Positions 16,438 to 25,540 of a DNA stretch of 64,000 nt are shown one piece after another. Made by a program: the position numbers and the translations under genes. Position 1 is the stretch's first letter, and the number at the start of each line of letters is the position of its first letter. Source of the stretch: UBA6049 sp965662345 (GTDB lineage Bacteria > Bacteroidota > Bacteroidia > Flavobacteriales_G > Salibacteraceae); assembly GCA_965662345.1 (NCBI GenBank), contig CBFIHE010000003.1, forward strand, positions 103,944-167,943. Direction: 5' to 3'. Under the pieces are notes generated by a model that ran no database searches, was not told the DNA's origin, and saw only the letters and a program-made list of their open reading frames with translations.

Positions 16438-17373
16438 ACCAAAACTGGCTAAAATTTTCTCTGCCAAGAAAGTAGATAGCTTCTCGTAACTTTCTACAGT
16501 CCATCCAGCAATATGCGGAGATAGAATCACATTATCTGCTTGGGATAGGTAAGTAAATGCTTCTGGCAAATTTTCAGCACCTATATTTTCATAAGAGCTT
16601 GCTTCGTATTCAAGCACATCTAAACATGCTCCACGAATCTTTCCAGATTTGAGTCCGTCAACTACAGCATCGGTTTGTACCACTTTTCCGCGAGATGTAT
16701 TGATGAGAAAGAAGGGCTTATCTATACTGTTCACAAACCCGTGGTTGAGGTAGTAATGCGTTTCACTGGTTAAGGGAACATGAAAGCTCACTACATCTGC
16801 GTAGCGCATAAGATGCTGAAGGCTCACTTCTTCAACAAAGGCCGTGGAGAAATTTGCTTTGTATTTGTCATAAGCAATAACCCTACATTCAAATCCGCTG
16901 AGACGCTGAGCAAACGCGCTTCCCATTTGGCCATAGCCAACAATTCCAACAGTTTTGCCTTTGAGTTCTAAACCGCGGTTTTCTTCTCTGCGCCAGATTC
17001 CTTTACGTACTTCGTCATCAGCTCGGTTTAGATTGTTGAATAAAGAAAGCAGCATACCTGTGGCTTGTTCACCAACAGCATCTCGGTTACCCTCTGGAGA
17101 GTTGAACACCTTTACTTGGCGTTTTTCAGCTTCAATGAGATCTATATTTTCTAATCCCGATCCAGAGCGCGCTATGAATTTGAGATTTGTTGCAGCCTCT
17201 AATAACTCTACATCAATTCTAAACTTACTGCGAATCACCACTCCATCAGCATCGGCTATGCTATCTAAAATATCCGCTCTGGTTTTTTGAGTAGCATCTA
17301 CACATTCGCACCCATTTTTTGAAAGAATATGGGCTAATGCTGGATGTACAGTATCAATAAAAAATACACGCAT
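16426..17373 (-). CDS. D-2-hydroxyacid dehydrogenase (phosphoglycerate dehydrogenase-like)
   Basis: A 315-residue NAD-dependent dehydrogenase of the D-isomer family. The Rossmann motif GIVGYGQMGSAFAQRL begins at about residue 143. Active-site residues are R228 (NTSRGKVVQTDA), an acidic residue near 255-257 (LDVLEYEA) and H287 (ILSPHIAGWT). There is no ACT domain, so it is shorter than classic SerA. A 3-phosphoglycerate role for serine synthesis is possible but not shown by the sequence; 2-ketoacid reduction is the alternative. I chose the ATG at 17373, which overlaps nothing and begins MRVFFIDTVHPA, 1 bp after the mgtE stop codon. Confidence 0.85.
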   Translation of the reverse strand: MRVFFIDTVHPALAHILSKNGCECVDATQKTRADILDSIADADGVVIRSKFRIDVELLEAATNLKFIARSGSGLENIDLIEAEKRQVKVFNSPEGNRDAVGEQATGMLLSLFNNLNRADDEVRKGIWRREENRGLELKGKTVGIVGYGQMGSAFAQRLSGFECRVIAYDKYKANFSTAFVEEVSLQHLMRYADVVSFHVPLTSETHYYLNHGFVNSIDKPFFLINTSRGKVVQTDAVVDGLKSGKIRGACLDVLEYEASSYENIGAENLPEAFTYLSQADNVILSPHIAGWTVESYEKLSTFLAEKILASFGSVK

Positions 17374-17374
17374 A

Positions 17375-18736
17375 TTACAGGCTTGTGAATACGACTTGAC
17401 CAATCATAAAATAGATAAATAGGCCAATAATATCGTTGAGAGTGGTAATAAAGGGCCCTGTTGCAAGTGCGGGGTCTATATGGTACTTGTCTAGCATGAG
17501 TGGAACAAAAGTGCCTAGAAGTGCCGCTACAATAATTACTGTAAGTAGGGCAGTACTAACCGTAATTCCTATTTGGTAATCAGAAAAAACAAGATAGCTT
17601 CCTATCATAGCCAAGGCAGATAGCACTACACCGTTAATGACTGCCACAGTGAATTCTTTAAAGAGCTTGGGCATAATACCGCCTAACTCTAACGTATTGT
17701 TTGCTAAACCTTGCACTATGATGGCTGATGATTGTACTCCAATGTTTCCTGCCATAGCGGTAATTAGAGGTATAAAAAATGCCATGGCTGGAATTAGCTT
17801 TATACTTTCTTCATATTTTCCTATAACCAATGCGCTTAGCATACCGCCAATCATACCAATAAGTAACCAAGGTAAACGTGCCTTGGTAAGCTGCCAAACA
17901 TCATCGCTTTGGTCTACATCAGAAGATATACCAGATGCCATTTGGTAATCTTTTTCCGCTTCTTCGCGTATGACATCTACCACATCATCAATTGTAATTC
18001 TTCCTACCAGTCTGCCTAGCTCATCAATTACGGGTAATACAACCAAATCATACTTTTCCATGATTTGTGCCACTTCTTCTTGAGGGGTCCAGGTTTTTAC
18101 AACACGTAAGTCTGATTTATATACGTCACCAATACGCGTTTTCACAGGTGTTGTAAGTAATTGCTTTACGGGTAACCTCCCAATGAGTTTGTCGCGAGCA
18201 TCAACCACATAGACCGTATAAACGTGGTCTATTTGCTCTGCCTGAATACGCATTTCTTTTACGGCTCGCATTACGGTCCAGTTTTCAGAAACCCAGATCA
18301 TTTCCTTACCCATAAGGGCTCCTGCCGTGCCTTCTTCATAGTTGAGTAGCGATACAATATCAGAGGCTTGGTCAACATCGTCTATCTCTGCTATAACGGC
18401 TTCACGCTTTTCTTCAGGTAGCTCTGCAACTACGTCTGCAGCATCATCAGAGTCTAGGTTCTCTACAAACTGGTCTGCTATTTCTTTAGCAGTTAAGTTT
18501 TCTAAGAGCTTGGTGCGTACATCGTCTTCTAGTTCAATGATCACATCAGAAGCACGAGGACCATCTAAATACTGCAGGATTACGAGCCCTTGGTCAATAT
18601 CTAATTCATCCAAGATTTCGGCAACATCAGCCGGATGCAGGTTATCTATTTTTTCCAAAATAGCCTGCTCGTCTTGGTTGGTAATGACTATTTCCAAGTC
18701 ATCTAAAAACTCTTTGGTAAGTTCAAATCTATTCAT
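17375..18736 (-). CDS. mgtE: Magnesium transporter MgtE
   Basis: 453 residues. The domain order is that of MgtE: an N-terminal helical MgtE_N domain (about 1-125, LHPADVAEILDELDIDQGLV), two CBS domains (about 130-255, GRLPVKQLLTTPVKTRIGDV and VLPVIDELGRLVGRITIDDV) and five membrane helices (about 285-453) with the conserved PLITAMAGNIGVQSSAI pore segment. It should be a homodimeric inner-membrane Mg2+ channel gated by Mg2+ on the cytoplasmic domains. A -7-like TACATTTG (18755-18762, minus strand) lies 18 bp before the start, so it may be transcribed on its own as well as with rsmA. Confidence 0.95.
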   Translation of the reverse strand: MNRFELTKEFLDDLEIVITNQDEQAILEKIDNLHPADVAEILDELDIDQGLVILQYLDGPRASDVIIELEDDVRTKLLENLTAKEIADQFVENLDSDDAADVVAELPEEKREAVIAEIDDVDQASDIVSLLNYEEGTAGALMGKEMIWVSENWTVMRAVKEMRIQAEQIDHVYTVYVVDARDKLIGRLPVKQLLTTPVKTRIGDVYKSDLRVVKTWTPQEEVAQIMEKYDLVVLPVIDELGRLVGRITIDDVVDVIREEAEKDYQMASGISSDVDQSDDVWQLTKARLPWLLIGMIGGMLSALVIGKYEESIKLIPAMAFFIPLITAMAGNIGVQSSAIIVQGLANNTLELGGIMPKLFKEFTVAVINGVVLSALAMIGSYLVFSDYQIGITVSTALLTVIIVAALLGTFVPLMLDKYHIDPALATGPFITTLNDIIGLFIYFMIGQVVFTSL

Positions 18737-18762
18737 GCGGAGCCCGAATGCTCACAAATGTA

Positions 18763-19548
18763 TCATTTTGACTGCGATGCCTCTATGAGGCGTGTGATGT
18801 TAACGAATTCTTCAACTGCCAGTTGTTCTGGACGTTTATTGAATAATTCATCGTTGAACACTTCTTTATCGGGCACCAATGACTTGAGGGAGTTACGCAA
18901 GGTTTTTCTGCGTTGATTAAAGGCTGTTTTTACTACAACAGTAAATCGTCTTTCATCGCAATTTAGTGCCGTTACGCCATTGCGTTTTAAGCGAATTACT
19001 CCTGATTTTACTTTAGGAGATGGGGAGAAAACGTGCTCGCTAACCGTAAAAAGATATTCAATGTCATAAAAGGCCTGAAGTAACACACTCAAAATACCAT
19101 ACGCTTTGGAGCCTGGGGGTGATGCCACCCGTTCTGCCACTTCTTTCTGAAACATACCTACCAACTCAGGTACGCGATGCCTGTTTTCGTGCGCTTTAAA
19201 GAGAATTTGAGAAGAGATATTGTAGGGAAAGTTACCTATGATTCCTACCTCACCCTCAAAAAAATCATCTAGTGGTTGCTTTAGAAAATCTCCGTACACA
19301 AAGCGCTGTGCTTTAGATGGGTACGTTTTATGCAAGTAGTCTACAGATTCTGCATCTAAGTCTATGGCTTTGAAATCCATATCCTCACGGTTAAGCAGAA
19401 ATTGGGTGAGAACTCCCGTTCCTGGACCAATCTCTAGCACTTGCGAATACCCTTCTAGTTGTAAAGACTCTGTAATGCGCAGGGCGATACTCTCGTCTTT
19501 TAGAAAGTGCTGACCGAGATGTTTCTTGGCTCTTACTGGATCATCCAT
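18763..19548 (-). CDS. rsmA: 16S rRNA (adenine1518/1519-N6)-dimethyltransferase
   Basis: A 261-residue SAM-dependent enzyme (KsgA) that dimethylates two adenines in helix 45 of 16S rRNA during small-subunit maturation. The N-terminus KKHLGQHFLKDESIALRI is diagnostic. Motif I is VLEIGPGTGVLTQFLL and motif IV is IGNFPYNISSQILF; the C-terminal helical domain has FNQRRKTLRNSLKSL. Its start overlaps the end of the DUF4286 gene by 8 bp, so the two are translationally coupled. Confidence 0.96.
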   Translation of the reverse strand: MDDPVRAKKHLGQHFLKDESIALRITESLQLEGYSQVLEIGPGTGVLTQFLLNREDMDFKAIDLDAESVDYLHKTYPSKAQRFVYGDFLKQPLDDFFEGEVGIIGNFPYNISSQILFKAHENRHRVPELVGMFQKEVAERVASPPGSKAYGILSVLLQAFYDIEYLFTVSEHVFSPSPKVKSGVIRLKRNGVTALNCDERRFTVVVKTAFNQRRKTLRNSLKSLVPDKEVFNDELFNKRPEQLAVEEFVNITRLIEASQSK

Positions 19549-19858
19549 GCGTCTTATGGTCTACCACGTGCATCAGTGTTCTGAATGCAACAAATTTATC
19601 TCTGTAGCGCTCGGTATGCTCTATTTGCAAGGCATTTGCGTGTTTATTTTGGTAGGTGTTGAGGTTATCTTCATTGGCGCAGAGGTATTGTATAGAGTAA
19701 CTCACACCATCGGGGTCATCTAATAGAATACGACTGAGTTTATACTCCAAGAACAGGCCTGTATTCATAACATCTGGAATGTGTTTGGTTTGCATCCAAT
19801 TGAGCCATTCTTCTTGAACCGACTTATCTATTTTAACCGTTACGTTGTAAATTATCAT
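19541..19858 (-). CDS. DUF4286 family protein
   Basis: A 105-residue protein starting MIIYNVTVKIDKSVQEEWLN, with IPDVMNTGLFLEYKLSRIL and DGVSYSIQYLCA, matching the DUF4286 family (a small ferredoxin-like fold resembling antibiotic-monooxygenase-type domains). No catalytic residues can be named. It overlaps rsmA by 8 bp and follows the TPR gene by 14 bp. The position next to rsmA is one I recall from other Flavobacteriales. Confidence 0.85.
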   Translation of the reverse strand: MIIYNVTVKIDKSVQEEWLNWMQTKHIPDVMNTGLFLEYKLSRILLDDPDGVSYSIQYLCANEDNLNTYQNKHANALQIEHTERYRDKFVAFRTLMHVVDHKTHG

Positions 19859-19872
19859 CTCTCTATTTTTGC

Positions 19873-21699
19873 TTATTGGATATCATCTCCACGCAGCAAC
19901 CTGTAGCGCTTTCTTGCCTCAACAACGTATAAACTTGAGGGGTAATCCATCAAAATACGTTCATAATGTTTCATTGCTGTTTTGGGCTGGTTGAGGTAAT
20001 CTTCATGCAATACACCTAACTGAAAAACAGCATCATCTCCCAGTATATCTGTGCCATATTGATTTGCGATTACCGCTAAATCATCTACTGCTTTCAGATA
20101 CGCTCGCTCCTGCATATGTAGCTTATACTTTAAGAAGTAAACATCATCTGTTAAACGATGATTGGGAAACTCCTTCAAAAGAGAATCGAGTAGGTTTCCT
20201 GCACCGGTATAGCGTTGTTGGTTAAAGTACAAATCTGCACGGGCAAAGATTTGCATAGCTACTTCTGATGTATCTATTGTAGTATTATCTAGAATTAGTT
20301 GAGAGAGGTAGAGCGCATCATTGGCGATGAGTCTTGAGGTACTTCCTTTCAATACATCCAACATTCCTTTGGCAAAGCCAAATTCTCCCGTGTAGTAATA
20401 CACTTTGGCCGCCTTGAACTTGGCTCGCTCTCCAATCTCATCATATTTGAAGGCATTCTCGGCTTTCATGTATTCTAATGCGGCATCCCAAACATTGTTT
20501 TGCATGACCAGGTAATCTCCCGCATCTATGCGACATTTTGCACGAATCTCTTCTGTGAGGGATGGAATTTCAATAAGCTCATTCAGTAGTACCAAGGCAC
20601 TGTCTTGGTTATTCAGTTTGCGCGCTAAAATAGAGGCGAGTTCACGCTGACTCACCGCGGTAGAGGCCGGTTGGCCTATTTCATTTAAGAAGGCAATGTA
20701 GTTAGTTGCCAATTGCGTGTATTCGGTTTCTCCAGCTGCCGTATCATCCTCTAATACGAGGTTTTGCGTTCTTAGCCCTGCTTGTTTTGCTTCTAAGTAG
20801 TAAGGTGAATCACCTTTTTTAATAACGTAGTTATAGGCTGCGGTAGCAACATCATATGCTTCGTTTCCTTCAGCTATTTCCGCTAGTCCCATCAATCTAA
20901 AACCATCTTCATTAAATCTGCGATCCAATGCTCTAACTTGAGTAAGTGCTCCGTAGAAGTCGCGCTGCTGTATGTAGAGCCAAATGAGCAGCTCTGGATA
21001 GAGTTTTTGATCAGGCTCTTGTTGAATGAAGCGCAATAAACGGGTGCGCAATAGCTCCATTGATTCTGTATCGTCTTCAAAATCAATATTTCTATTCAAT
21101 AAATTCTGTACGGTTTGCATGTATCCAGGATTGTAATCCAACATCTCTAAATACATGTCAATCATCTTATCGCGTTGCCCTAAAAGCCCGTAAATATCTG
21201 CAATTTCAAAGTTGAAAGCGTAGAAGTCACTCAAGTCGCGCTTTCCTTTCTCATAAACCTTTAATGCATATTCGTACTCGGGAATGGAAGAAAATTTTCT
21301 AGCTATGCGTATTACTTCATTTCTACTTGCGGGCACATTTTCTACTGCATCACCCCACGCGCTCTTTGCTTTTTTAACCTCACCTGCTCGCTTAAACATT
21401 TTACCCAACTCTATGCCCAAGATCAAGTTATCAGGATGCTTGCGCATTTCTTTTTTCATGAGTTTTTCTGCAGACTTGTAGTCTTGGGTTTCTACAAAGC
21501 AATTGAAGAGGGGTAATGCAAAACCAAGAATGGGCTGATTGTCGTAGAAGTCTTGGTAATAAACGAGTGCTTTTTCATACTCACCTTGTGCCATGTAACT
21601 TCTCGCCAAATCTAGGTCTACCTGGGTTTGAGCCTGAGTCGCAGCTGAGGCGAAGAACGCGATTACAATGATAATATGTGAAAGACGTGATTTTAGCAA
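19873..21699 (-). CDS. Periplasmic tetratricopeptide repeat protein
   Basis: 608 residues beginning with a signal peptide (LLKSRLSHIIIVIAFFASAA, cut near TQAQ). The rest is helical with repeated TPR-like units, for example YMAQGEYEKALVYYQDFY, LIWLYIQQRDFYGALTQVRA and HYERILMDYPSSLYVVEARK. It resembles BamD/YbgF-like proteins and TPR adaptors of the envelope, but no partner can be named. The only sensible start is a TTG directly after the stop codon of the preceding lipoprotein gene. That tight junction supports co-translation with it. Confidence 0.83.
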   Translation of the reverse strand: MLKSRLSHIIIVIAFFASAATQAQTQVDLDLARSYMAQGEYEKALVYYQDFYDNQPILGFALPLFNCFVETQDYKSAEKLMKKEMRKHPDNLILGIELGKMFKRAGEVKKAKSAWGDAVENVPASRNEVIRIARKFSSIPEYEYALKVYEKGKRDLSDFYAFNFEIADIYGLLGQRDKMIDMYLEMLDYNPGYMQTVQNLLNRNIDFEDDTESMELLRTRLLRFIQQEPDQKLYPELLIWLYIQQRDFYGALTQVRALDRRFNEDGFRLMGLAEIAEGNEAYDVATAAYNYVIKKGDSPYYLEAKQAGLRTQNLVLEDDTAAGETEYTQLATNYIAFLNEIGQPASTAVSQRELASILARKLNNQDSALVLLNELIEIPSLTEEIRAKCRIDAGDYLVMQNNVWDAALEYMKAENAFKYDEIGERAKFKAAKVYYYTGEFGFAKGMLDVLKGSTSRLIANDALYLSQLILDNTTIDTSEVAMQIFARADLYFNQQRYTGAGNLLDSLLKEFPNHRLTDDVYFLKYKLHMQERAYLKAVDDLAVIANQYGTDILGDDAVFQLGVLHEDYLNQPKTAMKHYERILMDYPSSLYVVEARKRYRLLRGDDIQ

Positions 21700-22257
21700 T
21701 TAGCGAATTCCTCGTTTATTCATGTCTAAGATAACCGAATCTACTTTGGTCTTGAGTCCGTTATGACGTTTAATAATCTTGTCGTACTTCAATGTGAGGG
21801 TAGAGTCACCTTTCATAAGAACGTCAGTAGCATTCTTTTCGTCTTCTAAGTAGTTAGCTAATTCTTCAGGAGTGTGAATATCATTCACAATGTCATTTCT
21901 GAGTCCGTCTAATTGCTTAAGTGAGTATTCACACTCTCTTTCCATGCGTTCAATCTGCTCTGCAAAGAAACCAAGTGCCTTTTTATTGGCTTTGTAGTCG
22001 CCCAAAAAGGCTGCCGTTGCTCTGCTTAAACTATCTTCTCTAGGCCATTTTTTCGAGATGAAATCAAGCTGTTCTTTTGCCTCTTTAGACTTTTTGACAA
22101 GTACGTCTGCATCATAGTTTGCCAAATTCATTGTGATGCGCTCAACCTCTTGATACAGTGAATCCACTTCATTCAATTCTTGCTGCATCTCTCCTGTATT
22201 GCAGCCGTAAAATGCAAAGAGGAATAAGGTTGTAACTGTAAGAATTGTGTATTTCAT
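21700..22257 (-). CDS. Putative lipoprotein, helical, unknown function
   Basis: 185 residues. The start MKYTILTVTTLFLFAFYGCN is a lipoprotein-type signal with Cys at position 19 (the box FYGC is slightly unusual). The remainder is charged and helical (VDSLYQEVERITMNLANYDA; RMERECEYSLKQLDGLRNDI). It is probably tethered to a membrane and faces the periplasm. It is followed without any gap by the TPR gene, and begins 4 bp after serS, so the two envelope proteins may act together. I do not recognise the family. Confidence 0.78.
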   Translation of the reverse strand: MKYTILTVTTLFLFAFYGCNTGEMQQELNEVDSLYQEVERITMNLANYDADVLVKKSKEAKEQLDFISKKWPREDSLSRATAAFLGDYKANKKALGFFAEQIERMERECEYSLKQLDGLRNDIVNDIHTPEELANYLEDEKNATDVLMKGDSTLTLKYDKIIKRHNGLKTKVDSVILDMNKRGIR

Positions 22258-22261
22258 GGTA

Positions 22262-23539
22262 TTATGATTTGGTAATGAGATCGAAGCCTGTATATTCTGC
22301 TAATGCAGCTGGAATACGTATGCCATCATCTGTTTGGTTGTTTTCTAGAAGAGCTGCCAAAACCCTTGGGAAAGCCAATGCTGATCCGTTTAAAGTATGA
22401 ACCAATTGTGGTTTTTTATTTTCATCGCGGTAGCGGCATTTCAAACGGTTTGCTTGGAAGTTTTCAAAATTAGAAATAGAACTAACCTCTAACCATTTGT
22501 CTTGCGCGGCACTATACACTTCCATATCAAAGGTTAGCGCAGAAGTAAATCCTAGGTCACCTCCGCAAAGACGAAGAACGCGGTAGGGTAATTCAAGCTT
22601 ATCCAATAGCGTTTTTACATAGGCTACCATTTGGTCTAGTATTTCGTAAGAATGATCTGGATGGGCAACCTGTACAATTTCCACTTTATCAAATTGGTGA
22701 AGCCTATTTAAACCGCGCACATCTTTTCCGTATGAACCCGCCTCACGTCTAAAGCAGGGAGTATAACCCGTATGTTTTTTTGGTAATTCTGATTCTTTGA
22801 GAATCGTATCGCGGTAAATGTTTGTAATAGGCACTTCAGCTGTAGGAATGAGGTACAAGTCATCTACGTTAGCATGGTACATCTGCCCTTCTTTATCTGG
22901 TAACTGTCCAGTTCCGTAACCTGAAGCTTCATTAATCACAAGTGGTGGTAATGTTTCTGTATACCCTTGTGCTGTAGCATTATCTAAGAAAAAGTTCACT
23001 AAGGCACGTTGCAATCGTGCTCCTTTACCCGTGTAAATTGGAAACCCAGCGCCTGTTATTTTTACACCAGTTTCAAAATCAATGAGGCTGTAGTCCTTGG
23101 CAAGTTCCCAGTGCGGTTTAGCCCCTTCATGTAGAGTGGGTTTAACCCCTGCTTCCTCAACTATTTCGTTATCTGCATCTGTATTTCCAGAAGGAACAGA
23201 TGGATGAGGTACATTAGGTATTTGGTAGAGCACATCGTTCAATGCTTGTTCAGCCGTATTTAGCTGCTCCTGTAAACTCTTATTACTTTCTTTTAGTTCA
23301 GCGGTTCTTGCTTTTTTGGTTTGAGCCTCTGCTTGTTTACCTTCTTTAAAAAGCATGCCTATTTCTTTGGCAATGGCATTGGCCTCTGCCAATTGAGCAT
23401 CAAGTAAGCTTTGGGTCTCTCTGCGTTTTTCATCTACCGAGATTGCTTGTTCAATAAGGTCTTCTGCGTTTAGGTTACGCTTCTTAAGCCCTTGAATAAT
23501 GGTTTCTTTATTTTCTCTAATGTGCTGAATACGGAGCAT
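22262..23539 (-). CDS. serS: Serine--tRNA ligase
   Basis: A 425-residue class II aminoacyl-tRNA synthetase. The N-terminal arm (about 1-105) is a long coiled coil starting MLRIQHIRENKETIIQGLKK. Motif 2 is TPCFRREAGSYGKDVRGLNR, the serine-site region contains LEVSSISNFENFQANRLKCR and motif 3 is LNGSALAFPRVLAALLEN. Length is typical. It is first in the run serS-lipoprotein-TPR-DUF4286-rsmA-mgtE and has its own promoter. Confidence 0.97.
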   Translation of the reverse strand: MLRIQHIRENKETIIQGLKKRNLNAEDLIEQAISVDEKRRETQSLLDAQLAEANAIAKEIGMLFKEGKQAEAQTKKARTAELKESNKSLQEQLNTAEQALNDVLYQIPNVPHPSVPSGNTDADNEIVEEAGVKPTLHEGAKPHWELAKDYSLIDFETGVKITGAGFPIYTGKGARLQRALVNFFLDNATAQGYTETLPPLVINEASGYGTGQLPDKEGQMYHANVDDLYLIPTAEVPITNIYRDTILKESELPKKHTGYTPCFRREAGSYGKDVRGLNRLHQFDKVEIVQVAHPDHSYEILDQMVAYVKTLLDKLELPYRVLRLCGGDLGFTSALTFDMEVYSAAQDKWLEVSSISNFENFQANRLKCRYRDENKKPQLVHTLNGSALAFPRVLAALLENNQTDDGIRIPAALAEYTGFDLITKS

Positions 23540-23563
23540 AGCGATGCTGTCTTATGATGAAAA

Positions 23564-23594
23564 CAAATGTAATTTGAAGTGAGGAGGGTACCAA
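23564..23594 (-). promoter_or_regulatory. Bacteroidota-type promoter of serS
   Basis: On the minus strand TTG (23592-23594) and TACATTTG (23564-23571) are 20 bp apart. The start codon is 24 bp beyond the -7 box. The -33 element sits just beside the rpmA terminator, so the region is compact. Confidence 0.6.
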
Positions 23595-23625
23595 CAAAAA
23601 ATCCCGAGCGCTAGCTCGGGATTTA
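23595..23625 (-). terminator. Terminator after rpmA
   Basis: AAATCCCGAGC and GCTCGGGATTT (23599-23609, 23614-23624) form a perfect stem with a 4-nt loop. On the minus strand it is followed by a T run. Confidence 0.88.
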
Positions 23626-23645
23626 AAATATGCGAACGCAAGCTT

Positions 23646-23909
23646 TTAGTTGTTCTCAAATGGAACTACCGATACAAATGAGCGGTTATTTGCTTTACGT
23701 CTAAATTCTACTGTTCCATCAACAAGTGCAAAGATAGTATGGTCTTTTCCCATACCAACATTTTCACCTGGGTGATGCTTTGTTCCTCTTTGGCGTATAA
23801 TGATGTTACCAGCTACTGCGGGTTGACCACCAAATATTTTTACTCCAAGTCGTTTACTTTCTGATTCACGTCCGTTCTTGGAACTACCGACACCTTTTTT
23901 GTGAGCCAT
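23646..23909 (-). CDS. rpmA: 50S ribosomal protein L27
   Basis: An 87-residue L27, located near the peptidyl-transferase centre. It begins [20 protein letters not shown] and holds the core [20 protein letters not shown] and [20 protein letters not shown]. There is no cleavable N-terminal extension of the Firmicutes type. It lies 3 bp downstream of rplU, the usual pairing. Confidence 0.97.
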   Translation of the reverse strand: MAHKKGVGSSKNGRESESKRLGVKIFGGQPAVAGNIIIRQRGTKHHPGENVGMGKDHTIFALVDGTVEFRRKANNRSFVSVVPFENN

Positions 23910-23912
23910 GGC

Positions 23913-24476
23913 TTATCCTTCTTTTTTGTTTTCGTTAGAATCTTTTTTCTTAGCTGCTGGCTTCTTGGTTGCTGGCTTTTTAGCAGCAGCCTCTTTCTTA
24001 GGAGCAGCTTCTTTTTTTGCAGCTGTCTTCTTAGCAGCAGGCTTTTTAGGAGCAGCTTCTTTTTTAGTAGCTGTCTTCTTAGCAGCAGGCTTTTCATCTT
24101 TTACCTCTGCCTCTTCTTTCTTAGCAGCAGGCTTAGCCTTAGCAGTACCTTTTTTGGCTCCACCCTTTTCAGAGATTCCTTCAATTTGAATGGAAGTCAG
24201 GTACTGGCGGTGACCGTTTTTCTTACGGTAACCTTTTCTTCTTTTCTTTTTAAAGACGATCACTTTATCGCCTTTCAAGTGCTCCATCACCTTTGCGGAA
24301 ACGGAAGCTCCTGCTATAGCTGGGGCGCCAACATTAACCTTGCCATCGTTGTCGATCAAAAGAACGTTGTCAAAAGAAACAACTTCACCTTCTTTGTTCT
24401 CCAAGCGATGTACATACAGCTGCTGGTCTTTCTCTACCTTGAACTGTTGCCCTGCTATCTCTACAATTGCGTACAT
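23913..24476 (-). CDS. rplU: 50S ribosomal protein L21 with lysine/alanine-rich C-terminal extension
   Basis: 187 residues. The first 100 or so are normal L21 ([49 protein letters not shown]). The remaining 80-odd residues are Ala/Lys/Pro repeats ([18 protein letters not shown] and variants), like histone H1 tails, that ordinary L21 lacks. The tail is strongly basic and would be disordered; it could contact rRNA or other nucleic acid. I chose the ATG at 24476 rather than a TTG one codon earlier. The gene has a textbook promoter and is followed by rpmA. Confidence 0.93.
   Translation of the reverse strand: MYAIVEIAGQQFKVEKDQQLYVHRLENKEGEVVSFDNVLLIDNDGKVNVGAPAIAGASVSAKVMEHLKGDKVIVFKKKRRKGYRKKNGHRQYLTSIQIEGISEKGGAKKGTAKAKPAAKKEEAEVKDEKPAAKKTATKKEAAPKKPAAKKTAAKKEAAPKKEAAAKKPATKKPAAKKKDSNENKKEG
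23935..24125 (-). repeat. Low-complexity repeat encoding the L21 tail
   Basis: Short imperfect repeats of the type AAGAAGGAAGCTGC / AAGAAGACAGC (minus strand) make up this segment and encode KK-A-A/P runs. The pattern suggests growth by slippage. Confidence 0.8.
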
Positions 24477-24520
24477 CAAGCTTACTTTTAAGTTATTAAC
24501 AATTTATCCCAAAAGGGGTG

Positions 24521-24551
24521 CAAAAGTAACTATCTATTTGAATATCACAAA
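24521..24551 (-). promoter_or_regulatory. Consensus Bacteroidota promoter of rplU-rpmA
   Basis: On the minus strand TTTG (24548-24551), exactly 19 bp, then TACTTTTG (24521-24528). This is a full match to the Bacteroidota consensus, 44 bp upstream of the rplU ATG. Confidence 0.8.
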
Positions 24552-25450
24552 GTCTTTTTAAAGCGCCTTTTGCTGTTAATGAGTGAAACGGCTAGTAATA
24601 TTACTCCCGTTGAGATCCATTGCCAAAAGCTGAGCGCTTCGCCATCTAAGATTCCCCACATAATAGCTACAATGGGAATCATATAGGTTACGCTAGATGC
24701 GAAAAGAGCACTCGTTTCTTTAATGAGCATATTGAAAATCCAAACGGCTAGAGCAGTACCTACTATTCCCAGAATATTGATGTATCCAAAGTTGGTCCAC
24801 GCCTCAACTCCGTTAAGTCGAGTTAAAAAATCAGTTCCTGCAAAGAGGTACACGCCTGCAGCGGGACCTACAAATAAGAATGAGAGTGCAGTAACTTGAA
24901 GGGGTTTCACTTCTTGCAAATACATTTTAATAAGGTTTACGTTAAACCCGTAACTAACAGAGGCTACAATAGGTAATATGGTAAACCAGCTGAAAGCCAG
25001 TACAGACGTATCATCCATACCAAAATATACGAGACCCGTAGCCCCCGTTAACCCCAAAATAACACCTAGAATACTAAGAGGCTTGAATCGCTGTCCAAAA
25101 AAGATAAAGGCAAAGATGAGGGTGAACAGCGGAGTAAGTGAATTGAGAATGCCATTCATGCTACTCGCAATCTTGGTTTGTGCCACTATGAAAAGAAAAT
25201 AAGGAAGTGCGCTTCCGAAAATACCTACTGATGCTAGGGCTGCACCTTTTCTCCCTTTCAACAGATGAAGCTCTCTAAACGAGAAGGGAAGTAGGCACAC
25301 AAAAACGATGAATACGCGGTATGCCGCTACTTCTTCTGGAGCAAATGTCTCTAACCCTCGCTTCATTAGAATGAAGGAACTCCCCCATGTGAATGCCAAA
25401 AGAATTAATGTAACCCATTGAACGGGTTTAGAGGAGAAATCTATTTTCAT
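24545..25450 (-). CDS. EamA/DMT family transporter
   Basis: A 301-residue inner-membrane protein with about ten hydrophobic helices arranged as two EamA halves (first WVTLILLAFTWGSSFILMKR, second near FSWFTILPIVASVSYGFNVN). ETSALFASSVTYMIPIVAIM is a conserved segment near the end of the second half. Family members export amino acids or other small metabolites, and the substrate cannot be read from the sequence. The ATG at 25450 (MKIDFSSKPVQW) was preferred over one 9 bp upstream; the difference is trivial. The rplU promoter overlaps the 3' end of this gene. Confidence 0.88.
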   Translation of the reverse strand: MKIDFSSKPVQWVTLILLAFTWGSSFILMKRGLETFAPEEVAAYRVFIVFVCLLPFSFRELHLLKGRKGAALASVGIFGSALPYFLFIVAQTKIASSMNGILNSLTPLFTLIFAFIFFGQRFKPLSILGVILGLTGATGLVYFGMDDTSVLAFSWFTILPIVASVSYGFNVNLIKMYLQEVKPLQVTALSFLFVGPAAGVYLFAGTDFLTRLNGVEAWTNFGYINILGIVGTALAVWIFNMLIKETSALFASSVTYMIPIVAIMWGILDGEALSFWQWISTGVILLAVSLINSKRRFKKTL

Positions 25451-25540
25451 GCGTGTCAAAAGTGAAATAACCGCTCAAAATAAGCGTTGTTTATTTCCCT
25501 ATTTTAGTAGACAATCTAATCTTTTAACTAAAGAGCCATT

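Noticed and set aside
23901..24491. Long frames on the + strand opposite rplU
   Set aside because: They mirror the low-complexity KKAA repeat (read as Leu/Ser/Phe) and have no independent support.
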